This document shows, in pieces, positions 41,649 to 49,753 of a stretch of DNA of 64,000 bases. The translations under genes were made by a program, and so were the position numbers. Every line of letters starts with the position of its first letter. Within the stretch, counting starts at the first letter, position 1. The DNA comes from Blautia hansenii DSM 20583 (lineage in GTDB: Bacteria > Bacillota > Clostridia > Lachnospirales > Lachnospiraceae). The stretch spans positions 693,501 through 757,500 of the forward strand of contig NZ_CP022413.2 in NCBI RefSeq assembly GCF_002222595.2, given 5' to 3'. The notes below the pieces were generated by a model. It was given only the letters and a program-made list of their open reading frames with translations. It had not been told where the DNA came from and did not search any database.

Positions 41649-42986
41649 TTATTCCGTGAACATTCTCTCGAAGTGCTCGCGGCCCAGCTCTTTGCCCTTC
41701 CTGAACAGTCGGATCCCGGTCGTCTTGCCGGTTGTCCTTATGTAGCGTTTTACGATTGTATCAACAAACTGAGGACTCAGCTCCATGAGGTACGACTTCT
41801 GGCCTATACTTTCCGCAGCGATCAGAGTCGTGCCAGATCCTCCGAAGGCGTCCATGACTCCCTCGGCCCACTGTGTATTGTCCAGCAGTTTCTCCAGTAT
41901 CTCCACTGGCTTTTGTGTCGGATGGAGTTCATTCCCGGAGCGGGTGGCTTCGATCACGTTCCCGTAGCCCTTGTGGTTGTCCCATGCTGGCTTTGTACGG
42001 TGTGCGAACATTATCAGCTCGTGCTGAGTTCTCCAGCCCATACCCATGCCCGGCGTTTTCTTATTCCAGACGATCATATTCTTGACGCCGAACCCGCTTT
42101 CCTCCATTACGTCGTAGAGATAGAGCCACATTCTCCAGTCGGTGAAGCAATAAACCACGGTACCGGTGAACTGTTTCAGGATCGAGCGCATGAGCTGCTG
42201 GTATCCGCGAGTGCTGAGGGAATCGTTCGCGATCGTCACTTTGATTTCCTTCCCGTTTGCGTCGTAGCGTTTGGTTCCGATACTTCCGGTGCTGCGTCCG
42301 GATTCCTGAAAACCTCCGGAGCAGTACGGCGGATCCATGAGAAGGATCTGAGGCTCGGCTCCGTCGAGTAGGAGAGCGCGATCGGCTTCGTTTGTACTGT
42401 CTCCGCACACGAGGCGGTGGTTTCCGAGAATCCAGAGATCGCCGCGTTGCGTGATTGTCTGATCTTCCTCCGGAAGCTCTGGGATCTCGTCCGGCTCTGT
42501 GAGGTCATTGTGCAGGGCTTCGGCCAGTCCAGTGACGAGGCTTTCCACTTCCTTGTCGGTGTAGCCGGTCAGCTCCATTGGGATCTCGCCGGTGTCAATG
42601 TCGGCGAAAATGTCAGCCAGCAGCTTGTTGTCGATCTCTGCCAGCTCTGCGATCCGGTTGTCGGCCACCAGATCGGCGTATTCCTCGGCCTCGTTCGTGT
42701 AGTTCTGGTAGTCCACCGGCACTTCGGTGAGTCCTTCGAGCTTGGCAGCAGCGAGGCGGCCGTGGCCCTTTACTATGAAGCCGGAGCGCTTCGACACTGT
42801 GATCGGCGCCCTCCACCCGGTCTGGCGGATAATGCGGCCGAGTGCTTGGATCTGTGCGTCCGGGTGTGTGTTCGGATTCTTCGGGTTGGGGATCAGCTTC
42901 TCTATGGCCACGATCGCGTCATGTGCGCAGAATACCGGTACCCCTCCAGCGGTTGCCTTTGGCTGCGCTTCTGTTTTATAGTCCAT
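41649..42986 (-). CDS. ParB-domain/adenine-type DNA methyltransferase fusion
   Basis: 445 residues. The N-terminal ~110 are a ParB/Srx-like domain (LIPNPKNPNTHPDAQIQAL, SGFIVKGHGRLAAAKLEGL). The rest is an amino-methyltransferase with motif IV DPPY and motif I DAFGGSGTT, in the beta-class order, and HPTQKPVEILEKLL before motif I. It probably modifies adenine in phage DNA. No restriction enzyme is next to it, so it is an orphan, likely protecting or marking phage DNA. AAGGAGG precedes the ATG. Confidence 0.9.
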   Translation of the reverse strand: MDYKTEAQPKATAGGVPVFCAHDAIVAIEKLIPNPKNPNTHPDAQIQALGRIIRQTGWRAPITVSKRSGFIVKGHGRLAAAKLEGLTEVPVDYQNYTNEAEEYADLVADNRIAELAEIDNKLLADIFADIDTGEIPMELTGYTDKEVESLVTGLAEALHNDLTEPDEIPELPEEDQTITQRGDLWILGNHRLVCGDSTNEADRALLLDGAEPQILLMDPPYCSGGFQESGRSTGSIGTKRYDANGKEIKVTIANDSLSTRGYQQLMRSILKQFTGTVVYCFTDWRMWLYLYDVMEESGFGVKNMIVWNKKTPGMGMGWRTQHELIMFAHRTKPAWDNHKGYGNVIEATRSGNELHPTQKPVEILEKLLDNTQWAEGVMDAFGGSGTTLIAAESIGQKSYLMELSPQFVDTIVKRYIRTTGKTTGIRLFRKGKELGREHFERMFTE

Positions 42987-43620
42987 GTTTTCGTTCCTCC
43001 TTTATTTTGATAGGCCGGTGGCAATACGGGCACGTCCTGGCTTTGATATCTGTCCGGCGGTCGCCCGGTGCGCACTTGCCGGTTGGTAGTTGTACGGTAT
43101 CAATAGTTTGGGCTGCTTTCAGGATTCTGCGGCGGTAGTGCTTCCAGCTTTCGTCCTGTTTCTTTACGACGCCATAGATCGGGCCCACATTGGAGAGGGT
43201 GAGCTGTTCCATGGTTTCGTATTTCGGTAGACTGCGAGGGGAGAGCCCCAGCTTTTCGCGGATCCTTTTCTCGTAGTCGGTGTTGTTTTCGCCTTTATTT
43301 CTTCTAATACCATAAATGGGGCCGACGCCGTTTAGCGTGAGCCCTTTCATGGATTCGTCCAGAGTGCGGGAGATCTTTCTCCTGCGATTGTATTCCCTGA
43401 TCTTTTTCCCGGTTCGCCCGATCCAGATCAGGAGAGTGGCCACCCAGAGAGTGATCAGCAGCAGCGCGGTGGGTACCCACACGAGCCCGGCGATCACCAC
43501 CGGCCAGCTCATTGATATAATGCCGCAGGCTTTCAGGATTGCCAGCATGGCCACGCCTGCGAGTGTTGCCAGTGTGTAGAGTAACGGCAAGCCCATAGGC
43601 TTGTTCTTGTTATCGTCCAT
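42976..43620 (-). CDS. Membrane protein with duplicated GPIYG module and zinc ribbon end
   Basis: 214 residues. Two membrane segments (about residues 9-30 and 35-63) are followed by two copies of a 40-residue unit (LTLNGVGPIYGIRRNKGE; LTLSNVGPIYGVVKKQDE, each followed by Y..RI/RRRI) and a C-terminal CPYCHRP zinc-knuckle-like end. I do not know the family. The frame runs to 43659, but AAAAGGAGG places the start at the ATG at 43620. In the early operon between methyltransferase and small genes of unknown role. Confidence 0.7.
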   Translation of the reverse strand: MDDNKNKPMGLPLLYTLATLAGVAMLAILKACGIISMSWPVVIAGLVWVPTALLLITLWVATLLIWIGRTGKKIREYNRRRKISRTLDESMKGLTLNGVGPIYGIRRNKGENNTDYEKRIREKLGLSPRSLPKYETMEQLTLSNVGPIYGVVKKQDESWKHYRRRILKAAQTIDTVQLPTGKCAPGDRRTDIKARTCPYCHRPIKIKEERKHGL

Positions 43621-43972
43621 TTCGTCCTCCTTTTCTTTTAGCTGCTCGTCTGGCTGCACGGTTCGGCCGCACCGGTTCTTGTCTGATAGGCCAGAGGGAG
43701 AGTGGGGCCGGTTTTTCCTGCTTGCTCCGCAGCATATCTCCGCCGATCTTGTGGAGCGCTTCCGAGTAGCTCAGCGCGGTGCTTTCCGCGAGTCTGCGAG
43801 CTTGTTTTTCTATGTCGTCGAGGTCACACTCCAGATAGAAGGCCAGCACTTCGGCGTATTGCCTGCACCTGAGCGCCTCCAGCACGTCCCTTGCTATTTT
43901 TCCGTCGGGGAAGTAGTGCCTCGCGTCTATTTTGAGGTAGTAGAGCCCATCTGTGTTATTTTCTTCTTTCAC
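43610..43972 (-). CDS. Unknown early phage protein, 120 residues
   Basis: GTG start at 43972 with AAGGAGGGCAAAGC upstream, overlapping the preceding gene by 17 bp. Helical, with LKIDARHYFPDGKIARDVLE, and a strongly basic C-terminus (RPNRAARRAAKRKGGRNGR) suggesting nucleic-acid binding. The preceding gene ends in a similar RAQRRRAKRERR tail. No family recognised. Confidence 0.7.
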   Translation of the reverse strand: MKEENNTDGLYYLKIDARHYFPDGKIARDVLEALRCRQYAEVLAFYLECDLDDIEKQARRLAESTALSYSEALHKIGGDMLRSKQEKPAPLSLWPIRQEPVRPNRAARRAAKRKGGRNGR

Positions 43973-44597
43973 GCTTTGCCCTCCTTCGCTGCGCGCGGTT
44001 TGGGCCTTCCTTTCGGAACGGTGACAGAAGCCCGGCTTTGATCGCGCACTCAGTACAGAGCATTTTCGCGTCCTGTTCTTTGGCGAGGCGGTCAGCTTCC
44101 GGGTGTTTCCAGCATTTCCGGCCGCATGTCGGGCACTCGACGGGCTCCCAGTCCGGGTGCTTGGCCTGCACGTCGCCGTTCAGGTTCTTGTCCAGTGGTA
44201 GGCAGATGATCCCGCCCCTGTCAGTCTGCTTTCTCGGTGTCAGATCGAAGCCGTGGGCCCGGAGCTGTTCGCGGGTGTTGTTGGTGCTTTCTTCCTGCTT
44301 TACCTCCAGCACTTCCACCTTGTCCAATGGCAGGCAGAACGAGCCCTGCGGCTCCCATTTCTTCGCCTTCCAATTCTCTGCGAACTTCTCCAGCGTATCG
44401 AACAGGCAGAGGCCAGCCTCGGTTTCGGTCTGGAATACGGTCTGCATGACTGCCTCGTCCTCTGAGTCCTCCCAGCCGTAGAGGTGCCAGTTCTCGCGGT
44501 TGTCGTAGTCCCACTGTGAGAACCAGAGCACATGGCCGTCGATCGGCCAGCCGGTGCCGGTCACTTTTCCGGTGATAACTTTCGGTTTATATTCCAT
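43956..44597 (-). CDS. Unknown early phage protein with zinc-finger-like C-terminus
   Basis: 213 residues. N-terminal region with WFSQWDYDNRENWHLYGW, a central repeated ICLPLDK/FCLPLDK segment, then CPTCGRKCW...CTEC, a four-cysteine zinc site, and a basic end (RAQRRRAKRERRK). AGGGAGG precedes the ATG. Function unknown; the cysteines and basic tail suggest nucleic-acid contact. Confidence 0.7.
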   Translation of the reverse strand: MEYKPKVITGKVTGTGWPIDGHVLWFSQWDYDNRENWHLYGWEDSEDEAVMQTVFQTETEAGLCLFDTLEKFAENWKAKKWEPQGSFCLPLDKVEVLEVKQEESTNNTREQLRAHGFDLTPRKQTDRGGIICLPLDKNLNGDVQAKHPDWEPVECPTCGRKCWKHPEADRLAKEQDAKMLCTECAIKAGLLSPFRKEGPNRAQRRRAKRERRK

Positions 44598-44611
44598 GGT
44601 TTTGTCCTCCC

Positions 44612-44761
44612 TTAGAAAAATCTATTTAATGCGATAATGAGCACGATCACGGCCACGAAGGCGATCGTGATGTTCTGCTGTCTGAGCCCGTCCTTTTCTC
44701 CAATAACTCCAAAAAGCAGGAGAGCAGCCACGAGGGCCAGCACTATGTTTATGATCAGCAT
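44612..44761 (-). CDS. Small two-segment membrane protein
   Basis: 49 residues comprising two hydrophobic helices (INIVLALVAALLLFGVIG; ITIAFVAVIVLIIAL) with a short charged loop. The frame extends to 44860, but AAAGGAGGACAAGAAC precedes the ATG at 44761. Location in the early operon; function unknown (superinfection or membrane effects are possible). Confidence 0.7.
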   Translation of the reverse strand: MLIINIVLALVAALLLFGVIGEKDGLRQQNITIAFVAVIVLIIALNRFF

Positions 44762-44834
44762 GTTCTTGTCCTCCTTTGGTTTGCCGGGAGAGCTTGGCCC
44801 TCCCGGTATGTTCCCGACATTTATGTCGGCCACA

Positions 44835-45578
44835 TTATGCAATGATCGTGATCCTTTCACGTTCCGGAACGTCTGCCAGTGCTTTGACGAGGTAGTTCTT
44901 CACGTTGTCCACCGCCTGAGACTTCCAAAGGCCACCGTCAGCAGCCACCAGCTTGAAGGCAGGGGCTCCGCCGCGTCCCTCGCTGATTCTGAACACGAAG
45001 TCACTCGCGGGCTGCGGAACTTCCAAAAATGTGCGGTACGGGATCAGGCTCACCGGATTAGGAACGAAGGCGGCGTCCTTCGTGGTTACTCCGGTTTTGA
45101 TGATTGCCTGTTGACTTACGCCGTCGTCTGAGAAGGTTCCCTGCTGTGTGTTCACGATATTGCTCGCCATAATGGTGACGGCTTCGCGGTCGTCTGTTTT
45201 CTGGAAGCATGACTGCATGGCCACGAGGAAGCTCTCCTGATCATATTCGCGGCCGTATTCAAACTGCGGCAGCAGGGCGTTGACCTCGAACAGAGTCTCA
45301 CGGTCACGCTCGGCCAGCAGCCCGGAGTAGAGCAGCACCTTTGTGGCGCTTACCACCTGAATGATCATTCTGTCGCGGAGTTCCTCGCGGCTTTCCTTGA
45401 TATAGTCCACCAGAGAGGTGAGAGTGGTCGCTTTGATCGGCTCGGCCTTGTCGGCTGCGTCGTAGCGTCTGAGATCCTTCGTGCAGTATGTCCGGCCGTT
45501 GATCTCGATTGTTTCTGGCTTCTCAGCCTTTACGGCCAGCCCTGTGATATATGCGATTGCTTCTTTGATTCCTTCCAT
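44835..45578 (-). CDS. Unknown early phage protein, 247 residues
   Basis: Begins MEGIKEAIAYITGLAVKAEK, with SLVDYIKESREELRDRMIIQ, ALLPQFEYGREYDQESFLVA and a beta-rich end (VFRISEGRGGAPAFKLVAAD). The plan resembles phage proteins of the DUF2303/YfdQ type, but I cannot confirm the family. AAGGAGG precedes the ATG. It follows the gene at 45592 by 13 bp, so the two are probably made together. Confidence 0.65.
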   Translation of the reverse strand: MEGIKEAIAYITGLAVKAEKPETIEINGRTYCTKDLRRYDAADKAEPIKATTLTSLVDYIKESREELRDRMIIQVVSATKVLLYSGLLAERDRETLFEVNALLPQFEYGREYDQESFLVAMQSCFQKTDDREAVTIMASNIVNTQQGTFSDDGVSQQAIIKTGVTTKDAAFVPNPVSLIPYRTFLEVPQPASDFVFRISEGRGGAPAFKLVAADGGLWKSQAVDNVKNYLVKALADVPERERITIIA

Positions 45579-45591
45579 TTTCTTGACCTCC

Positions 45592-46194
45592 TTATGCTTC
45601 TTTTGCTGGTGCGATTTTTACCACCTTCATGTTATTGCGTCCGCCGGTTGTCTGGCGGTCGTCCGTAGGCTGTCCGGCGGTTTCGTATACCTCGCCGGTG
45701 TCCGGATCGTAGTCACGGCCCGGAACTAATTCAGTAGCGGCAGCAGGTGCCTGTTTTCCCCTGTTTTTAAGATCCAGAGGCTTGCCGGTCGGATTCTGTC
45801 CCGGTGTAGGAGCTGCAGCTTGTGTTTCCTCTGATTCCTGATCCTGATCGGCGTCCGTGAAGTCGGAGAGATCCATCTGTCCACGGATCTGCCCGTCGTA
45901 TTCGGCGATCTCGATCTGGCCGGTTCTCATATTGACGCCCATCACCATTTGCGTGTCGATTGCTTCGGTAGCTGCGAGCTTGGTCGTGACAGCAATCTGG
46001 GTTCCTACCATTTGGCGGGTTTTGTTCGGCGTAAATTTAATATTTACCGTGATCTGGCGCTTAGTGGTTGCTTCTGTGTTCGGATTCTGAATATTTTCAG
46101 CCACCTGCATGAGCGCCTCGTTGAGTTTCTCGGCGAAGGCTCCGCCTGCGAGAGCTTCGAGGTTGATCTTTGCCTGTACTTTCTGCTTTTTCAT
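45592..46194 (-). CDS. Conserved early phage protein, 200 residues, function unknown
   Basis: Begins MKKQKVQAKINLEALAGGAF. The first 110 residues are conserved-looking and ordered (AFAEKLNEALMQVAENIQNP; TTKRQITVNIKFTPNKTRQ), and the last 90 are low-complexity with many Gln, Pro and Thr. Proteins with this start are often labelled 'replication terminator protein' in Firmicutes phages, a name I would not rely on. AAGGAGG precedes the ATG. Confidence 0.7.
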   Translation of the reverse strand: MKKQKVQAKINLEALAGGAFAEKLNEALMQVAENIQNPNTEATTKRQITVNIKFTPNKTRQMVGTQIAVTTKLAATEAIDTQMVMGVNMRTGQIEIAEYDGQIRGQMDLSDFTDADQDQESEETQAAAPTPGQNPTGKPLDLKNRGKQAPAAATELVPGRDYDPDTGEVYETAGQPTDDRQTTGGRNNMKVVKIAPAKEA

Positions 46195-46198
46195 GTGC

Positions 46199-46486
46199 TT
46201 ACCTCCTTACCGCAGCCCATACGGCTGTATTTTTTCCGGTTCTTTTGCTCGGTTTCTTTCCGACGACTTCCAGAACTCCGGCGCCTTTCAGCTCTGTGAG
46301 TCTCGGCGCCACGAAGTTGCGGTCGTAGTATTTCAGGTGGCCAGCAGCCACCAGCTCGTCGGTGATTTCTTCCACGGTCATTGACCGATTTCCGAGGGTT
46401 TCCAGTATTAGCTTGCAACGCTCGCCGCTGCGTGTTCGTATGCCGTCGTAACTTTGGCGGCGTGTCTGTTTAGTAATCCCGTTCAT
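46199..46486 (-). CDS. Winged-helix DNA-binding protein
   Basis: 95 residues. MTVEEITDELVAAGHLKYYD, then NFVAPRLTELKGAGVLEVVG, form a winged helix of the kind found in small phage regulators. AAGGAGG precedes the ATG. Next to genes of DNA modification; target unknown. Confidence 0.75.
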   Translation of the reverse strand: MNGITKQTRRQSYDGIRTRSGERCKLILETLGNRSMTVEEITDELVAAGHLKYYDRNFVAPRLTELKGAGVLEVVGKKPSKRTGKNTAVWAAVRR

Positions 46487-46540
46487 GGTTTCCTCCTTAT
46501 CTGAACCGGCGGAGCAGTGGCCCCGCTGGCTCTGGTTCTT

Positions 46541-47017
46541 TTATATGTGCCATGTGGCAAACTCGCGTCCGGTGCTTTCCGGACTCCGCCACACTATGAC
46601 GGCAGAAGGAAACGGAGCTGCGTCCTCGCCGTTTCCGTCCTCGTCGGTGAATTTCAGGCGGCCGCGGAGGAATCTCACCTCGCTGGCCTTGCCGAAGATC
46701 CAGTCGTGAAAATATGCCGTGTCAGTCCGCGAAGGAATGAGCATAACCACGGTGGTGCCGGGCTTCCGGCTTTCTTCGTAGCCTTTGCGTACCCAGTCTG
46801 CGATCGCTCGGCCGTATGGCGGATTGCAGAACACGCGATACCCCCCCAGTCTTGCTTTAGGCCGTCGTCGTCCGGCGTGAAGTGTTTCGCGCACTTGGCG
46901 CTTTTGTCGGTGCTGGCCGGATCCAGTTCAAAATGAAACTCGCGATCCAGTTCCGCGAAAAAAATCCGGCGGAGTGCACCAGCACATGTTTTTACTGCTC
47001 AGCAGTGCGTCGTTCAT
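46541..47017 (-). pseudogene. Phage Dam-type adenine methyltransferase, frameshifted twice
   Basis: AAGGAGATCAAGCC and ATG at 47017 open MNDALLSSKNMCWCTPPDFF, the start of the phage Dam family. A T7 run on the reverse strand (around 46,960) then shifts the frame. The expected sequence AELDREFHFELDPASTDKSA ... HFTPDDDGLKQDWG continues in the +1 frame, and a G7 run (46,853-46,847) shifts it back into the original frame for GYRVFCNPPYG and the rest to 46541. In the start frame a TGA stops translation after nine wrong codons. Either the gene is broken, or both homopolymer runs are misread in this assembly. Confidence 0.8.
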
Positions 47018-47219
47018 TGGCTTGATCTCCTTTCTGTGATTTGTAGAGCCCGCAGCCGTTCCCGTTGTTCATACACGGATCCGGGGAGGCCATGTGGTGC
47101 ATACAAATTTTTAACGGTTCGCCCGTCTGTTTGTTTATGAGCTTTCCGCTCAGCATGGCGCAGGCTTTTGAAATTACAAAAGGCCCGACTCTGCGGAGCT
47201 CGCAGTATTCGCATTTCAT
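46992..47219 (-). CDS. Small cysteine-rich phage protein
   Basis: 75 residues, six to seven cysteines: CEYCELRR at the start and CMHHMASPDPCMNNGNGCGL later, consistent with zinc binding. The frame runs to 47369, but GAAGGAGGCACGCC precedes the ATG at 47219, which overlaps the recU stop. Function unknown. Confidence 0.75.
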   Translation of the reverse strand: MKCEYCELRRVGPFVISKACAMLSGKLINKQTGEPLKICMHHMASPDPCMNNGNGCGLYKSQKGDQANERRTAEQ

Positions 47220-47824
47220 GGCGTGCCTCCTTCCTCGGTGTAGTCGATCTCCACACCTTCCAGCAGTTTGAGGATCCCGGCGATATATTGCACGCGGTAC
47301 GGTTCCAGATCTTCGAGCTTCATGTGTTTGCGCCCGTAGATCTGCTTCATGTCTCGCCATACTTCCCACGGTACCCGGTAGAAGTTTTCCAGCCCCACGC
47401 TCACCATGATGAAGGCAGCAGCTCCGAGCTTGTGGTGCAGCGTCAGACTTTCCACCTGCTCAGGAGTGAGGCGGCTCTGGTCGATCTTGTCGCTGTCGGT
47501 GTGTTTCGCCTCAAATACCACGGCCCGGCCACCGGTGAGCGTTCCCTTGAAGTCCGGCTGTCCGGCTTTGGTGTAGCAAGCAAGGAAACGGCCCTGTCGG
47601 TCTGGCTTCCTGAGTGGCTTCATGGGCTCCGGAGTCTTTTCAACGAAGGCCACGCCCTTGTCGCAGTACCAGTTCAGGCTTGCGGTGATCATATTCTCGA
47701 AGTGTTCACCGGCTCGCTTGCTCTGGAGTCCTTTCTGGCTATGCTGCACCCGTGCAAGGGCGGTGCTTGCTGTTGGATCCGGGTAGCCTTCGCCATTTCT
47801 TCCCGGAACCGTGTCCCAGCTCAT
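47216..47824 (-). CDS. recU: RecU-like Holliday junction resolvase
   Basis: 202 residues. RecU family core: KRAGEHFENMITASLNWYCD, the nuclease motif GQPDFKGTL...VFEAKHTD and FYRVPWEVWRDMK. It cuts four-way junctions during recombination and phage replication. ATGA overlap with the upstream gene, CGGAGG upstream. Fits with the ERF annealing protein and SSB in the same operon. Confidence 0.87.
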   Translation of the reverse strand: MSWDTVPGRNGEGYPDPTASTALARVQHSQKGLQSKRAGEHFENMITASLNWYCDKGVAFVEKTPEPMKPLRKPDRQGRFLACYTKAGQPDFKGTLTGGRAVVFEAKHTDSDKIDQSRLTPEQVESLTLHHKLGAAAFIMVSVGLENFYRVPWEVWRDMKQIYGRKHMKLEDLEPYRVQYIAGILKLLEGVEIDYTEEGGTP

Positions 47825-48360
47825 TGATCTACCTCCGAGTCTGCGCCTTTGTCGGCCTCCAGTGTGATGTCGTGGCCGGGGTGTCGTCTGAGCTCGATCG
47901 CAAGGTCTAAGATCATTTCGCCATTGATCCGCACGGTGGTGGATTCAATCGCGGCGACGCCGTTCAGGTGCCCGACGTGAGAAGGGAGAACGATCAGTGC
48001 GTCACCGATCGGAAGTGTTTCGGCTTCGCGGTTTCTGTAAAGCTCGGCAGCGTCCCGGATCGGGATCTGGTGCTGCTTTGCGTATTCGATCTCGCTCCTC
48101 ATGCCCTCGCTCGGATTCTCGATACCGTAAACCCAGAGCTCGTCACACATGGCCAGAAGTGAGAGGCCCATGTCCATGCCCGCGGCGCGTTCCTCCTGCT
48201 TGGTGTCGTCAAGAAACTGGGTAAAATATACATGAGGCGCGATCGGGATCACGTCGTCCCAGAGCTCGACGGCTTCGCGACAGTAGCGCTGGGCTTTTTC
48301 TATGTTCTTTTCAACGTCCCCGCGGCACGGGGAGCAGATGTAAACCAGTTTTTTTCTCAT
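47821..48360 (-). CDS. DUF4406/nucleoside deoxyribosyltransferase-like protein
   Basis: 179 residues. The first 110 have the deoxyribosyltransferase-like Rossmann plan (VYICSPCRGDVEKNIEKAQR, RAAGMDMGLSLLAMCDELWV, SEGMRSEIEYAKQ) seen in small phage proteins, perhaps acting on nucleotides. The remaining 60 residues are not recognised. GAAAGGAG precedes the ATG; overlaps the recU start. Confidence 0.75.
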   Translation of the reverse strand: MRKKLVYICSPCRGDVEKNIEKAQRYCREAVELWDDVIPIAPHVYFTQFLDDTKQEERAAGMDMGLSLLAMCDELWVYGIENPSEGMRSEIEYAKQHQIPIRDAAELYRNREAETLPIGDALIVLPSHVGHLNGVAAIESTTVRINGEMILDLAIELRRHPGHDITLEADKGADSEVDQ

Positions 48361-48866
48361 GCACTTGCTCCTTTCATGGTTTTGCTCAGCAGCTCATTGT
48401 ATAAATTCCGGTAGAGATCGCGCTCAGTTTCGAGCTTGATCTTTTCAACGTCTGGATCCTGCTGGACGATCCGGAGTGGCTGCTTGCTTATTTCTTCCAG
48501 TAAATGCTCCGCTTCTTTGACTGCGGGCTTCGGATCCATGAAGTCGATCCCCAGAGAGATTGCCAGAGCAGAGTCCACGGCTGCGAGCTCGCTCTTTGTC
48601 AATTTTCCGATCAGCGTCCCGATCCTTTTCACGCTTACGCTGTTTACCTGTTCGCATAAGACGGTAGAAGGGGAGAGTGCGCTCCGGATAAATACATGAG
48701 TTGGGAGGTCGTTTTTTGGTTTGGTGGTCATGTATACCACTTCCACAACCTCGCTGTTTTCGTTGTTCTTGTCATTGGAGACGATCACCGCAGGACGGCC
48801 GCCTCTCTGCTCGCTTCCGGTTTCCCGGTATGTGCTTTCGATATAATAAATTTCACCGCGTTTCAT
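48357..48866 (-). CDS. MazF/PemK-type protein without an adjacent antitoxin
   Basis: 169 residues. The first 115 match the PemK/MazF fold: MKRGEIYYIEST, RGGRPAVIVSND, THVFIRSALSPSTVLCEQVN and KRIGTLIGKLTKSELAAVD. In known members this is an endoribonuclease. A 50-residue helical C-terminal extension (EKIKLETERDLYRNLYNELL) is added. Neither neighbour looks like a MazE antitoxin: upstream is a methyltransferase overlapping by 4 bp, downstream the DUF4406 protein. The extension could be the inhibitor or a partner-binding part. Confidence 0.83.
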   Translation of the reverse strand: MKRGEIYYIESTYRETGSEQRGGRPAVIVSNDKNNENSEVVEVVYMTTKPKNDLPTHVFIRSALSPSTVLCEQVNSVSVKRIGTLIGKLTKSELAAVDSALAISLGIDFMDPKPAVKEAEHLLEEISKQPLRIVQQDPDVEKIKLETERDLYRNLYNELLSKTMKGASA

Positions 48867-49753
48867 GGTTTGGCTCCTTCCTGAGCAGCCTCAGCGAGTC
48901 GCTGCTCTTGTATTTTGCAGGTGTCGGGGTTAATCTCTATCCCGATATAGTTCCGCCCTTCTTTGAGGGCTGCGGCTCCTGTGGTTCCACTTCCTGAGAA
49001 TGGATCCAGAACCGTGTCGCCCGGTTTGCTCCCGGCCAGTATGCAGATCTTGGCCAGTTCCTCCGGGAACGTGGAGAGGTGGGCGCCCTTATATGGCCGT
49101 GTGGCGATCGTCCAGACGTCCCGGCGGTTTCGTTTGCCGGTTTCATTTCTCTGGAGCCCGTGGCTGCCTCGATCCACCTCGGCGCTGTTGGCTTTGGCCT
49201 GATCGTGAGTGTAGGCAGTGCCGCCGCGGAAGGTTTTCGCGTTGCCGCGCTTCCGGCCGGGCTTTTTCGGATCGTACCCGACGGCCAGCTCCTTGACGGC
49301 CTCGGCGTCGTAGTAATAGGCGGCCGCTTTACTGAGTAAAAAAACATACTCGTGAGATCTTGCCGGTCTGTCTTTGGCGCTTTCTGGCATGGCGTTGGGC
49401 TTGTTCCAGATAATGTCCGCCCGGAGGTACCAGCCGTCACTTCTGAGAGCCAGAGCCAGCAGCCACGGGATCCCGATCAGATCCTTGCGCTTGATCCCTC
49501 CGTCCTCGATATGCCTCGCGTAGCTGTCGCCGATATTTAGCCAGAGGGTGCCGTCGTCTTTCAGGACTCTGGCGACTTCCCGGAAGGCTTCCACCAGCTT
49601 GCGGGTGTATTCCTCCGGAGAGCTTTCGGTTCCGAGCTGATCGGCGGCTCCGTAGTCTCTGGCGTTGTAGTAGGGTGGTGAAGTTACGCAGACGCTGCAG
49701 CATTTGTCCGGCAGCTTTCTGAGTTCCTCCAGTGCGTCACCTTGTAGGATCAT
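48863..49753 (-). CDS. TSPPY-type DNA methyltransferase (probably N4-cytosine)
   Basis: 296 residues. Motif IV is TSPPYYNARDYG, the form typical of N4-cytosine enzymes, and motif I near the end is DPFSGSGTTGAAAL, giving beta-class order. ADIIWNKPNAMPESAKDRP and AKICILAGSKPGDT lie between them. GGGGAGG precedes the ATG. No restriction partner is near, so it is an orphan enzyme, the second or third methyltransferase of this phage. Confidence 0.9.
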   Translation of the reverse strand: MILQGDALEELRKLPDKCCSVCVTSPPYYNARDYGAADQLGTESSPEEYTRKLVEAFREVARVLKDDGTLWLNIGDSYARHIEDGGIKRKDLIGIPWLLALALRSDGWYLRADIIWNKPNAMPESAKDRPARSHEYVFLLSKAAAYYYDAEAVKELAVGYDPKKPGRKRGNAKTFRGGTAYTHDQAKANSAEVDRGSHGLQRNETGKRNRRDVWTIATRPYKGAHLSTFPEELAKICILAGSKPGDTVLDPFSGSGTTGAAALKEGRNYIGIEINPDTCKIQEQRLAEAAQEGAKP

